Source: Eimeria necatrix
Lineage: Eukaryota; Apicomplexa; Conoidasida; Eucoccidiorida; Eimeriidae
NCBI RefSeq assembly: GCF_000499385.1
Contig: NW_013654718.1
Span: 42,139-106,138 of the forward strand
DNA: 64,000 bases
Direction of reading: 5' to 3'
In this document: piece by piece, positions 12,888-27,800 of the stretch
How the letters are laid out: every line of letters starts with the position of its first letter
Position numbering within the stretch: position 1 is the stretch's first letter
Notes under the pieces: generated by a model
What the model saw: the letters and a program-made list of their open reading frames with translations, nothing else
Database searches by the model: none
What the model was told of the DNA's origin: nothing
Program-made: the position numbers and the translations under genes

Positions 12888-15800
12888 CTATTGCCCCGTT
12901 TCACAGAGCAGTGCAACACTGCGACGAATCCACTTCTCAGGGTCATCATCTGCAGAGATGCACCCAAGCAAAACAAAACGACAATGTCTGGCAGGAAACA
13001 CAGCTGACCCTAGTGGACGGTGGGCGGAGCAAGGGCCTTTGCCCACGAGTTGGCAGCAGACCTGTTGGTAAGTCTAAGAAGGTAATAACCTCAGAGCAGG
13101 CCGTCCTGTCAGCCGTTCTGTATATGGGGCACCTGTGGATTAGGTCATACATTGGTGAAATGTGGTGCGTTAGGACTGGAATTGTCATTTGCCAGCTATC
13201 TGAGGGTTTCTCGCTTTGTTTCCTCGAGGCGCGTTGCGGAAATGCCACAGTGGCTACACTTACTTGTATTTGCTTTCACTTGCCACGCAAGACATCTTCG
13301 GGACCAACAGAATTGGCGGCATGTCCTGAAACATTACCTTAGGCTTGGCATCAACAAGCTTTTTGTTTTCAAGCGACCAGGCAGCTCCCTGCAGAAGCAA
13401 ACAAATTGGTTCATCCTGAGCTGGCATTAACATTATGCATGGTTAACTAGGCTTGCATTTAGACAGAACAACTTTGTGTATTATCTGAATTTGTCGGGTG
13501 GTGGCAGCAGGTTGCGCTCTTCGCGAAGCATCGAAGCTTCGAGCTATGCGTGGAGCGCCTTCATTACCTGGAGAGAGAGACCTGTGATACGAGTTCCCTC
13601 ATCAGCAGCGGCGTGTACATCAACCACTTCCTCAGCATCAGCAAATTCAGCAGACAATGAAAGATCGGAGGGCGGCTCCTGAACGAGATGGAAATGCACA
13701 GTGCCGCAGGTTGGATTGCTGGCGTGTAAGACTGAGCAGCTTGAGGCACTGACTCTCATGGGCACTAGATCTATTAATTTATATGCGTAGTAGGTGAATA
13801 GATTTTATGGTACGTATATATGTAAGTATGTATTCGTGAGTCAAAAACTACCGTGTATTTCAGTGCGTCGTAGCACTCCAGCGTATAAGATTGAGATGTC
13901 CTCTTAATTACTTGCTATGCTCTAGAGAGTGAACTGAGGATTTTTTCTGGAGTAAACGTGCAGTTGTGCTAAATAAAGCGTGCCGCTTCCAGATTCCATC
14001 GTTTTGTACCTTAATTTTTCGGGCGACAACCCTTAAAGTGGCCTTGAAGAAGCTCTGCGGCTTGTAAAACGCTGCAATATTGAAGACACTGGGTGGTCCA
14101 TTTTGAGCCCACTGTCGTGTGCTGCTAACGCGAATACTGAGGTCATGAAGCCATGCCCCAAGATTGAGCTTAGAAGGATACGATGATAAAATCCAGGCTC
14201 TCGGGACCTTCTGGAAGTAGAGTGCCTGCCCAAGGTTGTCCAGTTCCTCACTCATTACGATCCATCCGCGTAGTGCCTGCCCAGCATAGTGCTTATGGAC
14301 TGAACTGTGAATTAAGCTTTTTGTATCATGCATACGAATTATTCCTGCTCTTGAAGCCCCACATTTTCCAAAGATGAATCCCTGTGAGATTTTAATTGCT
14401 TGATTAAAGCCTGCTCCCTTGTGTGATCCATTCGCCGCTGCGCTGAACGTACCTCGAGAAGCTGTGTGAGAGAAACTTGGATAAAGGTGAGGAGAGTATT
14501 GTAACACTGAATCTCTCCCTTAAGAAAGTCGCTCAAAGGGCTTAGCTCACTCAGCCCCGTTTGTACATTTTCGTGCAGCTGGAACACGCTAGTGTTGGAT
14601 TTCTCCGAGGAAATATCAGGAGGCAGCTTGCAAAGTATATCTGATATCGTGCTTATTAGACTGTCATCTTTGTTTCCTCCAGTATGCGCCTGCATTTCTC
14701 GATGTGCGCTGATGAGGGAGTCTAGGAGTTGGCTGCTCTGCATTTCTTTGTAGCTGAGACACAGAAACGCGCCAGTAGATCAAAAGATAACTAACTAGGT
14801 GGCTCTTAATACGGCAAACGGAAGCGGTGGAAAGACCCAATTTTGGGGGAATTTTCTGTTTTTTGCGTGCGTACACCACGGCAGCCCCTGGGTCGAGGCC
14901 TAAGATTTCAGGAGCTGGATCAGCCGGCAAGCACATGGCGAATTCGGCGATATCTTTGTAACAGTAGTCAGATGGAAGGACATAACCCTTTAGAGCCGGG
15001 TCTGCTGTCTGAGATTCCGGGTTATTTGCAGCAAAGCAGCGCTTTAACAATGATTTCAGCAGCCTTTGGTCCATTTGGTCTGTAACGCGGCCTCCGTAAT
15101 GGATATCAGCTGTCAAGAAAACAATTCTGTCCCATAGCGTCCCCACTTCATTGATACAGGCACATTCGTACAGACTTTGTTGAGAAACCTGTGGAGCCAT
15201 AAAACAAACAGCAACACGTTTGTCAAAAGGCGGAAATAACATTATTTGGATATCACATTCTTGTTTCCTGTCCCTCTGTATTCACACGACCGTATTCAGC
15301 TATCAGCAACTCAGCAGCGTTCAGGGACAACTATGCAGTGTAAATATTTGGCGCAGCACTGTCAGCTCACTCGAAAGTCAAAAACTGTCCATTCGTATGC
15401 CTTGTTCCACCCAAGGGCTCCAAATTTTCGACGTTCTAGGATAATCGAATGGAAAAGTGCCAGTGAAAAGAGCCAACGCTTGTAATTTGGACAGTCCGGG
15501 ATGTCCTCTGCGCCGCTGTTGTCTAGATCGGTGAAGGTCTGCAAAATGTTGTCTCGAAGCCCCTGAATTTAGAAGGCGAAGGCAACGGCGAGCTACCCCT
15601 GTCGGTGGAACTACAGGTTCTTCGTTGAGATGACGAATCCCTCAAAAGCACGCGCTACCACCATCAGTGGATTTTGGATTAAACGCAGCCTGGACTACAT
15701 AATATCCAATTTCTTCGAACTCAGGGCAATAGGTCAAAATAAACCTACAGTCGGTGGCTCAGTGACGATTTTGATGCCTTGCTTTACTATACTAGTTGGT

Positions 15801-18800
15801 AGGATATTGGTAGGATGGGAGGTCATAAAAATTCGGAACTGTTGATGCATTTCTTTCTGCTGGAAGTGTTCGTACGACTGCTGCAGATAAGGCATGAATG
15901 TTTCAGCCAAATGGCAATTCTGAAGGCAAACCCAGCCTCCGTGTTCCCTAAACGGCGGAAACGGCACATGGCAACAATCAATAGCATTAAATTCACGAAT
16001 TTTGCAGACAGTTGGTGTCCGGAATATTGGAGCAGGAGCGCATACGTTCGCAAGAAAGCATGAGGTCTTATCCCCAGAGTGGCATTAGAGATTTTGCTTA
16101 CCCAGCCTCCTGCAACAGCTTTTGGGCTGCCTTAGTTTGTCCCTGGCCAAGCGAGATGATATGCAGCTGGTCTTCCGGTAATGAGCAATGATCAGCTAGG
16201 ACTTTTATAGAGCCGATAGGGTCGCTTCCAGGTGACAGAATAAAAATTAATGGCGTTAATGGACTAGAGTCGTCCAGAGCCTTTGAAAGATCCTGCTGGG
16301 GTGGACTCATATATCGCGGGCCCAATACGTTCTGCACGTATAGTTGGCACCCGAAACGCAATTCGCTCCCCCTGAGTATACCAAACGCAAGTTAGCATGA
16401 TACAGCTAGCAACGTATATGCCGTGGAATTGATATTCTAAAGGTGTGACGTCACTGACAATTCATTTCAGAAAATCTTCTTTGGAAACTGTCAAGAAGCC
16501 ATGCCGAGAAGTCAATGAGCGCACCTTATGGCTTTAAGAGCAACTAGAGAAGCAAACGGCCCCAGATCTTCGCCATTAATTTGTGGCATAATCGATGGGA
16601 ATTCTTCATCCCTCTCAAGTACCTTTCTCCAGTCGCCTTCATCATCTGCCACTTCTTTGGCAAATCCTTTGAAGCAACCTCCGATGCTGTTGTCGAGAAA
16701 GACAATGTTGCGCCAGACTTCTGGGCTTGTCCAGACTGGCTGAGTGTTAAGCATAGTTTGCATAACTCATTGTAAACTTACGAATCCGGTGCGAGCTGCA
16801 CAACACTTACAGAAGAGTCTTGCAATGCGGCAAACGCACATGGGATCTCAACATGCCAAGCCGTACCTGAGGAGGGCATGCATGGCCTTTACTTTCCTCC
16901 GTAATTCCCCTCAAAAAAAATTCAAGCACTTTCCGCGGAACATTGCCTGCTTCAGTATCAAGGGCCTTGGCAATCATAAACGCGAGGACCAGCTTGTGGG
17001 ACTCGAAGAGTCCTCTGCAAGTACTGCAGTATACCTCCCATGTGAACAGTTCCTGAAGGCTTTGCCCACGGGTTTCGCTTTTATCTTGGCAGCTCTGCAA
17101 TGTTGACTGTAGCTGAAATTTAAAAGCCTCGAGGGACCACTGATAAAATGGGTTAAGATGGGACAAAGCTCGCAGTACAAGGTACAACAGTGTGCCGCGA
17201 TGAGAAAGCAACTTATATAGTTGCCTGGTCTCCTCAAGCCTGTCCGCTGTGGCAGAAGCCTCCTCCATACGTCTTTCAATCGCCGCATACGTTGTGCGCG
17301 AGTCTCTCAGGGTGTTGAGAAATGTGTCGTCCGCCAGTATGTCGCCTTCGGCGTTGGCCAAGAGCTTTGCGCACCCAAGAAAGACAGAGGGAGCACAAAT
17401 GTTGCTATTTTCAGCTGCAGTGCCTTCCAACACTAAGCAACACTAAGCAGCTGCTGATTGACGTGAAGATTGACATTATGCTGAAAGAGTGCCAGATGCG
17501 TACTTTTAAGGCAAAGGCTGCTGTTCAATATCTCACCAGGAGGATTTTTTCCTGAATTGCAGCTTTAAGTTCAAGATCTTTTGCAATACTCGTTACGAGC
17601 ACACTGCGCTGCTCTTCCAGATGTGGCGCTTCGTGGGCAACAATCTGATTCAACAGCTGTTCTTCAAGGCTTGCTGGAGTAACCCGGAAATTCACGACGC
17701 TCAATTGGGTGTATAGCTCAGGAGCCAGCTCAGATGGAGATAATTTTGTCGCCAAAACCATTTTGAAGTGTTGGTTCCAAATGGCCGCGTGGTCTCCAAG
17801 ATGAACAATTCTGCGTTCCTCTGGCCAGCTCTTCTGTATAGCGAAGGACAAGCAACTAATGCCACGCTTGTAAGTTACTATATAAAGGCGCTCACATCAT
17901 TGCCTTGGACTTAGTTACTGTGCATTTCCACCGTCTTGTAAAGAATTCGAAACCAATCCATGAAGTTTGTGCGCATACCACTGTTCTCAGCAGAGCCCCA
18001 AGCGCTGGGTCCAGAGTCCCCTCAGAAAGAATGACAAGAACGATCATCCCAGCAGTGACAGCTTCAGATATGAGTCGCAAAGCATCATCGTCGACAGAAG
18101 AAATTTCTTTGAACTCTCGTGTAAAGTTCCTCCTTCTGAACCAACGGGTACCCTGCTCTTCAGGGTCAATCAGTAAGGGACATTTTGAACAGTTGCAGAC
18201 CAGAATAGCATTCTCGATTGATGCAGCATCCGACGGCAATCCTTCAAGTGACCACTGCCTCATTTCAGAAGGCGACGACAAGGTCCGAGCGATGGAAAAG
18301 TCTTCTCTTACAGTCATGCCCTCTTCAAGGCAGATGCTCAGCCAGTGACGACTTAATTCCTCTCGGTATTCGTGCGTGAATGGCCCAAAATAAGTGAGCA
18401 TACCTGCAGATGTTCAAATATCCGCACCGCAAAATGTTCAACCTAGAGTGAAATGTGCTCCAGTGCAAATTCCTCGGCAAGTCGCTAGCATCCTCCTATG
18501 ATGCGTGGAATGAAATTGACTGGAAGTAATTGGGTCTGAATAACATGTCTATGCTTGTAAGCAAAGACACATTACCAGCTGCCATGAGAATGTCGCCCAA
18601 AAGGTTCGACATATCTTCCTTCACGGCTTCTGCATCAGTAGCCCATCTCTCTCCCTCCACAGACACTCCGGATAGGACTTCTCCAGCCCTGGCAAGTCTT
18701 TGCTCTGTTACTTGTATTTGATTTTCCAGATCCTTAACTCTCTCCTGGCATTCACTGTACTGCTCTATTAGTGATTGGACCCTGGTCGGAGGATAGCAGC

Positions 18801-21800
18801 GCACGCCCCTTGAGCGAATTACGTTACGTGTTCCAGCACTCTAGTGGCACTTTTGCATATCGATTAAAGCATTTGACCAACATTTTGAAGATACGGGGCC
18901 CCAAAGCGTTGGCTCACCTCCCTTGGACATGATCAAGAGACCGCTGTTTTTCGGCCAGATCATCTTCCGCCTTCTTTAGAACTTCCTCTGCGTCTGAAAG
19001 CCTCTTTTTTTTTGGCTCCATGACCTTGAGAACCTGAAAAATGGTAATTGGCCAGTGCCGCTCAGCTTATACACGTACGTCTCTGTGTAGGCTTCCTAGA
19101 AGCTCTCTCGCTTTTTGCGTTGCTTACTTGTGCGTAGCTTTCGACTGCTCTCACCCACATGCACAACGAAGTCGCTGCCTTCGACACATTGGCGACTCTC
19201 TCCGGGAGGAAATCCTCAAGTGCAGTGTATTTGCTAAGCTGCTGTAGAACTTTGGGTGAAATATGATCTTTGTCATATTCCCGTAGAGTGGTTAGCAGAG
19301 ACGTTTCATTTAGTACTTTCTTGGCCTCGTCCCATGATTCTTTGCGTCCAAGAAGGACGCAAACAGCATTCATCACGGTTTCGACAAGCGCTGGAGGGGA
19401 AGGAAAGGACTTTACTTCATGTAAGTCACGTTTGTCAAGCGCTTCAAGGGCCTTGAGTGCTTGATGCAGAAGGGGCATTACTTCATCAATATCCCTTTGA
19501 CAGTCGTCGCGTATGGAATGAGCCTCTATGCGGGCTAAATTTGCTGCTGCCCTCTCAACTGAACAGCTTTGTTCCATTACTGCTGCTTTCTGCATGGTTT
19601 CAACAGCGAACAGCGAGCAGCCTCTCCAGAAACTAATTTCATAAATCTAACGTGAAGATCTTCATTCGGAACAAAAATTGTGCACAAAATGCTCTTGTGT
19701 TGATGGCTAAGCTCCACAAGTAAAACTACCATAAGACAGACTTCTAGGCCAAATCCCTGCGGACCTCTTTATCTTCTGCTAGTGAGGCCGCCACAGTCTT
19801 TGCCTCTTCTCTTGATTTTTCGAGGAGTGGCTGATCCGCCAGGAGCTTTGCTTTCATATTTTCCACCGCAGAGGACGTTTCCTCCAGCCTGCGGATCCCC
19901 GAGGTATATTTTTGGAGGCGCTCATCTGCATGTCACACGAGCTTTGATTGCTTACGCGGCTAAGGACCTGGAACGAATATGTCTCCCTACACAATCAACG
20001 AAATTGACCTTTGACAATATGTCTACAGCTCACCTAAATTCTTTTTCTTTGTTGCAAAAAGCATCAAGTACTGCCGAACTAGCTCCACAAAGGACGTGCA
20101 CGTCACGTGAATAGGCTCTCCAGTCACAGTCATGAACTTTTCCGTTATTCGCTCAGTAGCCGAGTACATTTCCGCTGATGCACTAAGAATGCCACAATGC
20201 AGGACATCTGCTTCTCCACTAAGCTAAAAACTTTCGCGTAAAGACGTGTACTTGCTCTATTTGGAACACGCCGGGGCTGCGGGGTTTGCCGCTTGCCTTG
20301 AGAGCATACGCGTCTCGTCAGCGCTTAGCAGTGGAGACTTTGCCAAAATTTTTGTGCCTATTGCATGCAGGGCAGATCGGGGCCATGGGTCGTAAAAGTC
20401 GAGTATGCAGCCACTCAGTAAACCAGGAAGGCGGCGGCACCTGGATCTGTAAGCACGCAGTGAAGCGGTTCACGTAAGAAAGCCTTCCATACCATTTTAA
20501 GCGTAACACATAGATGCTGAGCGAGTATATTCAAAAACATAGTGCGAACATGCAATACTAATCACAAAAACTGTACTACTTCGAGTAAGTGATGTGATTT
20601 CCTTCAATGCTCAGAAAATATAACAACATGACGCGATTTCTGCTAATTTCCATAGCTGCATGTGATGCGTTGAAAGCACTTGCCTGAAAGCCTCGCCAGA
20701 AGCGGACATGCTAATCACGAAGTGTAGCTTCCGCTGAATTAGAGACACAACTGCCTCCCAACCATCAGCGGAACTTCCGGGCTCCGGCTTTTCGGGGGAC
20801 CTCACTTGAAACGAAAGTTTTTCCCTATCGGACTGATCAAAGATTCCGTATATCTCTCCTGAACATTGTACAACTGCTGAGCCATATTTGAATGTAGCAG
20901 ACAAAAAAAAATCTATGTGAAAATGAAGGCTGCGGCAATCACTGTGAGCAGCAGTCAATACAACAATTCACCTGTGACAATCATGGTAGTTATATCTTGC
21001 AGCCATTCGTCATGCTTAATTTTAGATTCTGAGACGCGGAAAACTAGGTCTTTCTTGTCTGCGCAGATCTGAAGAATAAGATCTCTTAAGTCCTCCCGCA
21101 AGTCGTTAGGACCCCACCGAGACCTTGACGAAATAGTAACGGCGCTGAAGTCCATTACGGAAGCAGCTAGGTTAGACAAACTTTCACGGCCTGTCAATAC
21201 AGCGCATGTATGTATAGAACTCGAGATTGGTTGGATGCGTTTGTCTCACAAGAGAACGCAGATGGACTCTCTCTCTGGGTAACTCAGCAACCACCGTGCC
21301 AGCCACAGACGGTGGACGGAATTTTCCCCAGAAGGCTTTCGATCATTCTGCGGGACATGGGAGTCTGACCTGAACCATTTGAACCTAGAAGAAGTGCATG
21401 CCCCCCAGGGATTCTCAGTATCCTGCATAGCCTAGCGATATGCTTGTTTGCGTGTTCGAAAAACACCAGGTCGAGGGGTGTTTTTGCCACTGCATTATAC
21501 TGTTCAAGGTACCTATTAAACAGCAAAACAATTAAGCCAGCAGTATGCATTAGTTTCTTTTACGAGTCACCGTACTACACCATTTTAGTGTTTCATAGCT
21601 TCCACTTTCACTTCTTATGAAGCCCTTCTGGTCTTGAACTGGGCTCAAAATAGAAGGCCACGATTTCTTAGAGCATACCTAGAGAGAATGACATTCATCT
21701 CTTCTTCTGAAATCGAAATCTCTGAGTAATTCTTGCGGGAACCTATCTCGGCAAAGTCGCCGAAAAGTATTTGGGAACAAACGCAGTCCTCCAACTCATC

Positions 21801-24800
21801 TTTTAGGTCAAGGGAGGCGGAAATTTGCTTGAGCAACACCCTTTCCGTCCATTTTCGGTCCTCTATGGAGATCAGACGATCTACAAACTGCCTCTGCATT
21901 TCGTGGAGCCAGAGCCTACTCATAATGCGACAGTAGACAGACCGCGTACAGAGTACGACACCACTTCGCTCGAGAAAATCGGGGCAGTGGCAACACTTCA
22001 GCTTTCGTCTCACCGAGCAATGTCAATTTGGGTGGTGATTTTACTGGTATCTGCCATGAGCATGACTTCCAGTGCTCTTGAAACTTCGCGCACTGTAAAT
22101 GTGTAGTGGCACTTGAGAGGAGTCGGCAGCAGATGTCCTTTGATTCGCTCGTATGCTGCTACAGTGGCATCAATCATGACTTCTGCATAGTTGGACAATG
22201 CTGGTAGGCTATATTCCCAAGCTCCGCGAAGGATTTGTGTAAAGATGTACTTTATTTCTGCTGGGGCATAGTCGTCTTGAAACAAAACATTGAAATGACG
22301 GAGAAGCCTAGCACCAAGACAAAAAAGAAGCCCCAACACCTTGCGCTTCAGTTTACATTGAGGCGTGTGTTCACAAATTTGTTGCAACAGCTGATGAGCT
22401 TAGAATAAGAACTTACCTCATGTCGGTGGCAACCCCTGCCACTTCTGTTGCTCCGGAAAGGATAGTACTTGTATCTTCGACATGAATAAACTGAAAGCGT
22501 GCCCTTTCAAAAAAACCCCCATACTCAACAATCTGTCTTAACAATTGGTGGGGTCTTCGTGCTCCAAATTGATCTGGGATAGGTACTGCTATGTTGTCAA
22601 TTAGAAACAGCATTCGAGAGCCATAGGGCGGTCCTAGCGATCTCCGGTGCCGCTTCACGAAACGAGACAGCACGAAGTCTTCCACGTCGTCTGTGGTAGT
22701 TCGTTGTCCTAACGACATTTTGCAGTACATCTGTGAAGTTCCAAGTGCTCTTGTACACTGCTTGAGGTAAGCGCTCTTTCCAGTGCCAGGTTTACCAGAA
22801 AGCAGAACCCCGTATCCGCCCTGGAAAGGTTAACATCAGAAAGCTTTCACTTTTGCAATCTGCGCGAATACACCACTGGGAGAAATTTGTCTCGCATGGT
22901 ACTTCCCCGTAGCCACAGGCGCGCGAGTCCCGGAAAGCCTCACCTGCGCAATCGTTTGAAGCATCTGCAAGTTGGCTGTTGTTCGCACTGTTGGCACAAA
23001 CATGTTGGTAACTGTAAGCCCGCTCTCGAACGCATACTTGGGCACCAAAGCGTCATAGGTTGTCAGCTTCAAAGTAGTTACGTCCGGCGTAATGTCGTAA
23101 ATGGTTGCCGAGGAAGGAAGGCTCTCAAGCTGCTTGCAGACAATGCGTAAGTCTGGAAGCAGGGCTTTTGAAAACTCAGTTCGCTGCTCATGATTCAAGA
23201 GTCCGCCAAGACCCCATGCCATTGCAACAGCAAAATACATGCGTGCCACATCATCAGTGTGCTCCGCGGCTATATGTTGCAGGGTAACTTGATTCAGCAA
23301 AGCTGTAAGAAGCCGGCACACTGAGGCAGCAAGAAACAAGTCACTCCATGGCATTGCCAACTGAGCAAGAACAACACGCACATTCTCCAGGTAGACACTG
23401 AAGTTTCACTGGGATAGTCCTATGAGTGGGTTGCTCAAGGAGTGTGCGTGAGCCAGAACTCGATGTGGGCTAGACCGGAACCCATCGTAAACTTCAATCG
23501 ACAATGCAGTGTTCACAGGCCAAGCAGCCGTATGCAACCAACCTTGCAGTTCCCATGAATGTACTCAAGGCCTTTCTGGAAAGTGGAGATACACCAAAGC
23601 TCTATCTCTGAGGAAAGGGATGCAAACTTGTTCTTTTGGGCTTCATATGATTGTCTCCAGGACTGGAATAACAGCGACCATCCTCGGTGCTCGGGCTCGA
23701 TGAAGACAGTTCCACACCTACTGACTGTAGCAGGAGAAGCAGCTCCTAATTCCTACCTCACAAAGCCAAAACAATGGAAAATCTCCGAAGTAATTTGGCT
23801 TTTGAAACGATGACCGCCGGTGTGGAAAGGCTTATGTCACAGCAGGAGACGAACGTTTCTTTTTAGTTCGGCAAAGTTCCGAGGAACCACCAAAGCACTG
23901 TTCTTACAGCTACTTCAAAGAAAATCTTGAGGTTTTCGGGCAGGACAATACGTTCCCCATTGCTAAGGCATAACAGCTTATTGTCATCTAGGGCCGAATT
24001 CAAATTTTCTGCCCAATTTGGATCTAATGGGCCGTCGAGGACTAGCCAATTGTGAGTGCTCCTCTGCGACGCAACGGCGTCTCTAACACGCTGTAGGCAA
24101 AACCGAAATCCGCAAGTATTCCCACACTCCACAGCCCACTAGACCTTATTGTTCCACAGAAAACTATTGTGTAGAGCTTAAGAAATATCCAGCAAGCCCA
24201 ATGCACTGAACCCACCGCTGCTACAATTCCATCCAGCCACTCGGTGGTATTGGAGTCAATTTTTCCAAACAGCAGACTCTCTTCCATTGCTTTAGGGTTC
24301 ACTCGCAACACCTCACAGTTACCGGTGATACCGAAGCTTTCATGCTGAGCACTTCCAGGAGAGCACGAATTATTCTGCTTTTCGAGAATGTGAGACATTG
24401 CTCTTGACAAACCGAGGATTAATGTTGATTTGCCCACTCCGGGTGCTCCTACCTGAGAACAGGTCTAACTACTTTGCTTGTTTACCCAGGTCCACAATGG
24501 TATCCGAGACCCCAAAATCATGTGAGCATTGTATGATTGCTTACTTTCAAAAATCTGCCTGCAAAATTCGAGAATTCGGTGCAAGAATTCTCTGCGAGTC
24601 GCTTGTTTTTTTCCACTTACCACAAGCAAACCATGTCTGAGAAGCTGGGTTTCATAAAGCTCCATTCCCTTTTCTACAAAGCTGGGTATAGCTTGGAGAT
24701 GCTGCTCTTGAAGAACTTTTTCTAGTGCGGCTTTCATGGGGCTGTCACTTGCCTTAGGTAATCTTTGCTGGGGAAACATGTCAGCTATAAGTCCTAAGTA

Positions 24801-27800
24801 TACAGGAACGTCATCCGTGACAAGTCTTGGAGTAACCGATCGAAGAGCATGCATTACTATACTTGCCTCGTCATCTTCAGGCTGATTTTTCTTCATCTGT
24901 CCTGCCCAGAGTCACGAGCGAAGAGGACTTGGCGAAGTTACCGTGTAACCGTCTCGTCGCATCTTACAGCACTACAATCGCCCATAGTCTAGTATTTGGT
25001 AAAACAGACTTACCAGCAGCTACCAGAACCGTTTTCATTGCTCGAAGTCCCCAATCATAATGCATTTGCTGGCTAAGTAGAGCGCTTGATATTGAAAAAA
25101 CCTGCGCTACTTTAGTTGACAAAGAGCTTGCCGTAAGAAAGCCGCTAGCAAGCATGAGAACCTCAGCAATCAGCGTAAAGTCCGGTTTGACCATGGCCAC
25201 TGGCCTGAAAAGCGACTGAAGATTTTCAGGCAGTTCTGTCCTTCCAGCATATCCTGGGTTGTTGGTAATACATACTCCTACCCTGACAGACACCCCATGA
25301 CCAATAGGCACTTTTGGAAGCCTTGAAAGCTTCCCTCAACCGTCCGTGCGCTTCGAAAAGGCAAAATGTCCCGTATTTGTTTCGCTTGCCTGAAGTCTAC
25401 GTGAGTAGTTCTACCGTCGAATTCGACGACATCCTTTTGAGCCCTTACGGCTGTTTGGATCTTTAAAAGCAGCTGCGCAACAACCGATAAGACCTCTATG
25501 TCAATCCTGTTAAATTCATCAAAACATGCCCACGCGCCAGTTTGAGCCAAGCCTCTAAAGAGGCGAGCCATAGTGTGGTGGTCTAAGTCCTTTGAGCAAT
25601 TAAAGACAAGACAGGGCAACCCCAAGGCTTTTGCTAAGTCCTTCACTGTTTCAGTCTTTCCTGCATTGCGTAGCAAGCACTCAGCGCACGCCTTTGGTAA
25701 CATCGCATATCCCATGCTATTACATTTGTAGTGTGGCGCGTGTCGGCCCGGGTATAGAGGAAGCTTCGTCCATAGGGTTTAAACAGCGGGTATGCCTTCA
25801 GCATAACAGTGTACGCTATACCTGTTCCCGCAGGCCCAGCAGGAGCTCCACCATACCCAAGTTGTAAGGCCGAAGTAAGGGTCACGAAGCACTTGTCGGT
25901 CAAGGGTGTAATAACCAATCTCGATGAGCACCCGAGAAATTCGTGCCTGTATTGGAATCTGTAGTAGCAAAGACGACAAAACGCAGTGGGAGAATTAGAC
26001 GGCTTAGCTTGGCATGTAGCTTTCTGATGCGATCTCAAAGAAGCTAAAAAACTATATACTGCCTTTTTGCTCAGTTTGCGCAATAGCTGCCATCATACTT
26101 TGCCTGCAGCTGCTCAATATTGCAGTGCTCTTCATCAGTTTGCCAGTAGTAGCGCAGCTGTCTATTCCATTCAAAACACAAAGGGCTGATGTTCTTCGCC
26201 CGACCCAAAGCGCTCAAAATGTCACGGGCATGAACCATCAAAACAAGCGAAGACTGCGCCAATTTTTGAATTGACGGAACATTTGTCTTTGAATTGAGCA
26301 ATGCAAGCCTGAAGGCAGAGACGGTGAAGCACACGATTTCGCCAAATCTTCTACGCGCGAACCGCTCAGTGGCTGATCCACGTTGGCGCATTCTCAACAA
26401 ATTACATATCTCTTCGCAAAGGCACGCCAAAATCATGCCGACGGCCTTGACTACAAAGTGCATATCAGCTCATTACCGATGATCTAAATCACTGAAGTGC
26501 GGCATTTATTTTTCTCACTTTCTACCAGCAGCAAGGCCGCCTAAGTGTATATCTCACTGTTGAATCTCGTTGTTGGTGTCTTCCAAGCGCTCTTGAAAGG
26601 CGCCAAGTTCTCCTTGAGAGTGCGCTAGGTGAAGAGCATCCTCCGTTCGGGAAAACCAGTGAATCATTGCTGCAGTCAATATGCACTGAGGAGGGTGTTC
26701 ATTCAGCCATTGCTCCAAGTCGACTCCTGGGTCCACTTTCGTTTGAATAGCAGCCTTCAAATTAATCTTCAACGACTCTATCATAGCTTCTTCAAGGGAT
26801 GCAAACCATTGTTCGACGGGTGCTAGCGCATTGACAGGCAGTAGGAGGTCCAGTTTGTATGCATCCTCGGAATACAGGGCTTCAATTGAAGTTCCATTTG
26901 GTGCCACAGCCACAGCATGGACTCCATCGAAGCACTTTTGGAAGCATTGTTGCAAGGCGTTGGGCTGTTTGGCTTTCGAGATTATCTTGACCAGTTCCTC
27001 TCTGGAGAGAAAATAAAATCTTGGGAAGGCCGAACGCTTCAGATCAAGGTAGTCCTGAACCAGTGCATCGAACAAAACACTAGCTTCGGAATCCACAGAT
27101 ATCTACTCCCCATAAGAAGCCTTTTGTCCAGTTCACTCTATATATTTGCACTTTGGTGGGTTCTACCAACCAAATTACCTCTAGCTTACGCTGCACTGCA
27201 GCTAACGTTTTGTTTTTTTCCTCAAGGATCTCGAATAGCCCTTCTTCTTCCACAACTGTTATGACGTTGGATTGCTCATTTCGAATCTTCCGCAGATACG
27301 CCCTCCAAAATCCATCAACCCTTTCAAATGCTTCTGTCTCATCCGGTAATTGTTCTAGTGCCTCAGCGCTGCCGAAAATGCTCTGAAGGCCAATCCACTG
27401 GCGCTGAAGTTGTGCCAGCTCCTCTGAAGCACGCACATCGCAAGAACGCCCCCCGCAGAGCGACAATAAACTGAAAACCAAAGGCAAACGACTCAGCATA
27501 AAGGCGATTAGAGCTGATGCAGAGCTGGCCAACAGTAGGTTCTTGTCTCATACCCAGGACTTGTTGCGCCAGGTCAAGTTTCCCAGCCCAGAATTCCACT
27601 TTGTCCTTGAGAATGCCAACATATGAGTTGTGCAGCATGCGCTGCATGGATATTTGATGCTCTTCAATTGTGGAAAGTACTTCACTCAGGTCCGCTTCAC
27701 CAGAACAAGAGAAAAGCAGTGGCATGATGCATAAACGGTAGGGAATCTGCGCGGGGTTATAAGGTTGCCATTCTTCAGAACAACTTCGCCGACTGGTTTA

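Noticed and set aside
21284..21550. AAA4 P-loop read straight through as [13 protein letters not shown], implying Lys to Gln
   Set aside because: The text after GSG does not resemble dynein and runs into a stop. Donor GTCAGA at 21369 and the in-phase acceptor at 21190 restore conserved sequence, so Arg, not Gln, is the predicted residue.
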